Source of the DNA: an uncultured Bacteroidales bacterium | Lineage (GTDB): Bacteria; Bacteroidota; Bacteroidia; Bacteroidales; Bacteroidaceae | Reading direction: 5' to 3' | Length of the DNA: 64,000 nucleotides | NCBI GenBank assembly: GCA_902768125.1 | Contig: CACXKA010000004.1 | Span: forward strand, 62,001-126,000 | Shown here: one piece after another, positions 61,332 to 64,000 of the stretch | How the letters are laid out: the number at the start of each line of letters is the position of its first letter | Position numbering within the stretch: the first letter of the stretch is position 1 | Notes under the pieces: generated by a model | What the model was told of the DNA's origin: nothing | Databases searched by the model: none | What the model saw: the letters and a program-made list of their open reading frames with translations, nothing else | Translations under genes and position numbers: made by a program

Positions 61332-62336
61332 ATGGACATCACCGTTATCATCCCCGTAAAAGACAGGCGAGAGCACATCGGAAAGACGCTTGACAGCATC
61401 CTCAAGTCAGGCATCGCGCCAAAGGAAGTCATCATCGTGGACAACGAAAGCACAGATGGTACTTACCAGTTCTGTGAACAGTACATCAAGAACCGCCCCA
61501 ACACCACGTTGCTCCGAGAGACCTTCCCTGGTGCTGCTGCTGCCCGCAACAAGGGTTTGAAGTCGTGCAAGACGGAATGGGTGTATTTCTTCGACAGCGA
61601 CGATATCTTCGACTATAACTTCATGTCCACGTTCCACAATGCACAGGTGGACGAATATGATGTCATTGCGATTCCTACCAGAAGGGTGGTCAATGGCAAG
61701 ACGTTTATTCGTCCTTACATTCCTTCGGATGACCCACGCGTGCAGATTTTGGGTGATGTGCTGGGTACACAAAACATGCTGTTCCGTACAGATTTCCTGA
61801 AGTCTATCGGTGCGTGGAACACGGCTTGTCGTGCTTGGGAAGATTGGGAATTGGGATTGCGTGTGATGCTCCACCAGCCAAGGATTCTGTGGTTTAAGGA
61901 GAAGGCTTTCCACGAGCTCATTGCCAATGAGGATAGCGTGCTGGGCGATTGCTATTCAGTGAACTACAAGTTCTTCATTCGCACGCTCACAGCAACCATC
62001 AACGACCTGCAGTCGTCCATCCTGCAACCTTTGTCACACTATCACGCACAGCATCTCTCGTGCCTCTATCCGCACCTCGACCTGCTGATGTATCCACTCT
62101 ATCTGCGCACTTGCATCTTGCAGGGAATCTTGCAGAACGAGAAGATGAAGGGCAAGTCACCTGAGTTCAGATTGGCAGTCAAGGCACTCACCTTCTTCAA
62201 GAAGGAGAATTTCTCCATGAAGCCCAATCAGAAATTCGTTGGCAACTGTCTTCGCATCTACACGATGCTGGGAGGTCAGAATGCTTGGAAATACGCCTTG
62301 AAGATTGCACAGGGCAAAGCAGCAAGAAAGAAGTAG
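61332..62336 (+). CDS. Family-2 glycosyltransferase
   Basis: 334 residues from the ATG at 61332 (MDITVIIPVKDRREHIGKTLDS); the longer frame from 61239 crosses both promoters. GT-A fold with VIIVDNESTDGTY, PGAAAARNKGLKSC, acidic motif FFDSDDIFD, and acceptor part TACRAWEDWELGLRVML. Likely adds sugar to a surface polysaccharide or glycoprotein. 11 bp before aroB. Confidence 0.88.
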   Translation: MDITVIIPVKDRREHIGKTLDSILKSGIAPKEVIIVDNESTDGTYQFCEQYIKNRPNTTLLRETFPGAAAARNKGLKSCKTEWVYFFDSDDIFDYNFMSTFHNAQVDEYDVIAIPTRRVVNGKTFIRPYIPSDDPRVQILGDVLGTQNMLFRTDFLKSIGAWNTACRAWEDWELGLRVMLHQPRILWFKEKAFHELIANEDSVLGDCYSVNYKFFIRTLTATINDLQSSILQPLSHYHAQHLSCLYPHLDLLMYPLYLRTCILQGILQNEKMKGKSPEFRLAVKALTFFKKENFSMKPNQKFVGNCLRIYTMLGGQNAWKYALKIAQGKAARKK

Positions 62337-62347
62337 TGAGGAGAAGT

Positions 62348-63394
62348 ATGGCAAACAAAGTTGTAATTTCGACCAATATAGCACAAACACTTACCACCGC
62401 CGTTGGTGAGGTGAAACACGATCAATTATTTCTGTTGACAGATGAAACGACGCACGAATTGTGTCTGCCCGTCGTCAAGGACATCCCTTGTCTGAAGGAT
62501 GCCATCCACATCATCATTGGTGCCACCGACACACACAAGACATTGGACACATTGGCAAAAGTGTGGACAGAACTGGGCAATGGAGGCGGCACTCGCCACT
62601 CGTTGCTGGTGAATCTGGGCGGAGGTATGGTGACAGACCTTGGAGGCTTTGCTGCCAGCACTTTCAAGCGAGGCATCAAATACATCAACATCCCCACTAC
62701 CCTCTTGAGTATGGTGGATGCCAGCGTAGGAGGCAAGACGGGCATTAACTTCAATGGATTGAAGAATGAGATTGGTGTGTTCAATGCACCAGAGACGGTC
62801 ATCATCGATACAGAATTCCTGAAAACGCTCGACCACGAGAATATCTGTTCAGGCTATGCAGAGATGCTGAAGCATGGACTCATCTCGAACGAGCAGCATT
62901 TTGCAGAACTGCTCAATTTCGACCTAAACGATGTGGATTACAAGCATCTGGGACAGATGGTGGGCACCAGCGTTGCCGTTAAGGAACGTATTGTGGAGGA
63001 AGACCCTTTGGAACATGGTATTCGTAAGGCGTTGAACCTTGGACACACAGCTGGGCACGCTTTTGAAAGCTGGGCACTCTCTCGCAAGCCCTACCTGCAT
63101 GGTTATGCAGTAGCTTGGGGACTGATTTGCGAGCTCTACCTCTCTTGCACCAAGACGGACTTCCCGACAGATAAAATGCGCCAGACAGTACGATTCATCA
63201 GGGAGAACTATGGCACGCTTTCCGTCACTTGTGATGATTACGAAGAGCTATACACCTATATGACCCACGACAAGAAGAACACAGCAGGCATCATCAACTT
63301 CACGCTTCTTGGCAATATCGGTGATATCCGCATCAACCAAACTGCCACGAAGGAGGAGATTTTCGAGATGCTCGACTTCTTCAGGGAAGGGTGA
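62348..63394 (+). CDS. aroB: 3-dehydroquinate synthase AroB
   Basis: 348 residues from the ATG at 62348, with GAGGAG eight bases upstream. Motifs: LGGGMVTDLGGFAASTFKRGIKYINIPTTLLSMVDASVGGKTGIN, EMLKHGLI, and zinc ligands in LNLGHTAGHAFE. It makes 3-dehydroquinate from DAHP in the shikimate pathway, using NAD and Zn. Co-transcribed with the GT2 gene, though without an evident pathway link. Confidence 0.95.
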   Translation: MANKVVISTNIAQTLTTAVGEVKHDQLFLLTDETTHELCLPVVKDIPCLKDAIHIIIGATDTHKTLDTLAKVWTELGNGGGTRHSLLVNLGGGMVTDLGGFAASTFKRGIKYINIPTTLLSMVDASVGGKTGINFNGLKNEIGVFNAPETVIIDTEFLKTLDHENICSGYAEMLKHGLISNEQHFAELLNFDLNDVDYKHLGQMVGTSVAVKERIVEEDPLEHGIRKALNLGHTAGHAFESWALSRKPYLHGYAVAWGLICELYLSCTKTDFPTDKMRQTVRFIRENYGTLSVTCDDYEELYTYMTHDKKNTAGIINFTLLGNIGDIRINQTATKEEIFEMLDFFREG

Positions 63395-63425
63395 AATAAA
63401 GGTTATAGGTTATAGGTTAAAGATA

Positions 63426-63457
63426 AAAAGGAGAAGCTTTGCGAAGCCTCTCCTTTT
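63426..63457. terminator. Bidirectional terminator between aroB and GH97
   Basis: AAAAGGAGAAGCTT / AAGCCTCTCCTTTT with loop TGCG, flanked by A and T runs. It serves both convergent genes. Just before it are GGTTATAGGTTATA words (63397-63423). Confidence 0.85.
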
Positions 63458-63460
63458 GTT

Positions 63461-64000
63461 TTATTTCACAATCACAAATCCTCCTTGGTCAACCATCGTG
63501 ACAGTAACCGCTTTTGGATTGCTGACCTTCAGATCTGATTTCTGAGGTTCGCGATCTTTCAGGTTATCGCTGTAGAGGGTTGCTTGGTCGCCCTTTGCCA
63601 ACATTGGAAGGTTGAGCTTGAGGGTGAGAGGAGCACCTGTGGCATTGTTGCCAGCGATGTACCACTTATCACCACTCCGACGAGCCAGCACACAATACTT
63701 GCCTGGATAACCATCAATGAAAACGGTCTCATCCCAAGTGGTGGGCACTTCTCGGAGGAAGTCCATGCTGATGGCTGGGGCTGGAGCACCTGGTTCATTG
63801 GGTGCCAAGTCTTTGGTTGCCTCCGTAGGAAGGTTCTCTGGGGTGATGGCAAAGTTCTGGATAGGATTCTGGAAGAGCACGCAAGTGGCCAATTCGTGAC
63901 AGTCAGAAGTCTTGCGAGTGTTACCTCCTCGATTACCCTTGCGAATATGGCGATTCATGAAACAGCCACCAAACTCCATACAGCCAATGGCATTACGGAT
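63461..64000 (-). CDS. Glycoside hydrolase family 97, C-terminal part (5' end outside window)
   Basis: 180 C-terminal residues are visible and the frame stays open to base 64000. Motifs are GH97: RNAIGCMEFGGCFMNRHIRKGNRGGNTRKTSDCHELATCVLFQNPIQNFA, then VPTTWDETVFIDGYPGKYCVLARR. The last ~100 residues are the GH97_C beta domain (WYIAGNNATGAPLTLKLNLPMLAKG). GH97 enzymes are exo-alpha-glucosidases or alpha-galactosidases (SusB type) of the periplasm. Catalytic residues lie outside the window. Confidence 0.9.
   Translation of the reverse strand: MRNAIGCMEFGGCFMNRHIRKGNRGGNTRKTSDCHELATCVLFQNPIQNFAITPENLPTEATKDLAPNEPGAPAPAISMDFLREVPTTWDETVFIDGYPGKYCVLARRSGDKWYIAGNNATGAPLTLKLNLPMLAKGDQATLYSDNLKDREPQKSDLKVSNPKAVTVTMVDQGGFVIVK

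Overview
The window looks like a chromosomal segment from a Bacteroidales bacterium, most likely Prevotella or a close relative. Three things point there. Nearly every gene start has the Bacteroidetes promoter pattern (TTTG, 19-21 bp, TAnnTTTG). The tmRNA tag ends in YALAA. The gene content is typical of the group: TonB-linked outer-membrane proteins, DUF4421, DUF3822, DUF4419, GH97 and a BtuG-like lipoprotein. No phage, transposase, plasmid or CRISPR genes were seen.

Layout. 1-2340: end of a CPA2 cation/proton antiporter, tmRNA (ssrA) with a re-used 3' end, and tRNA-Cys. 2457-7947: tilS, a ClpB-type disaggregase without the N-domain, an S41-like lipoprotein that seems to have lost its catalytic pair, and an Ala-rich lipoprotein. 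8026-14290 (minus): a probable peptidoglycan-recycling operon of GT2/DUF4922 fusion, SpoIID-like protein and two AmpG-like MFS permeases. 14502-16399: preQ1-I riboswitch followed by queT-queC-queF. 16646-18298: secreted DUF4419 protein.

18720-31852 is one unbroken minus-strand run of eleven genes. It starts behind a cobalamin riboswitch (about 32330-32105). The order is a DASS dicarboxylate transporter, a small unknown, biotin carboxylase, biotin carrier and an MmdA-type carboxyltransferase. Then, after an internal promoter, come a DUF4465 lipoprotein, BtuG-like lipoprotein, a large surface lipoprotein, BtuB, BtuF and BtuC. B12 uptake and the succinate/propionate branch that depends on B12 are thus side by side, possibly under one riboswitch.

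32449-48611 holds menA, a MORN-repeat protein, two large TonB-receptor-like outer-membrane proteins with Gly-rich segments, rsmD, DUF3822, a RecD-like helicase, luxS, a small outer-membrane protein and alaS. 48612-50012 is a 1.4 kb stretch with no gene, packed with long hairpins and short palindromes that have a counterpart at 18354-18659. 50013-54982: lemA, an M48 protease, a secreted unknown, and a BlaI/M56 pair whose M56 member has a frameshift near its end.

55284-60145 is the most unusual locus: four tightly joined genes for a zinc-ribbon lipoprotein, a DUF4421 outer-membrane protein, a BMP/PnrA-like binding lipoprotein, and a lipoprotein that fuses a periplasmic-binding-protein domain to a complete legumain-type (C13) cysteine peptidase. 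The window ends with two glycosyltransferases, aroB and the C-terminal part of a GH97 glycosidase.
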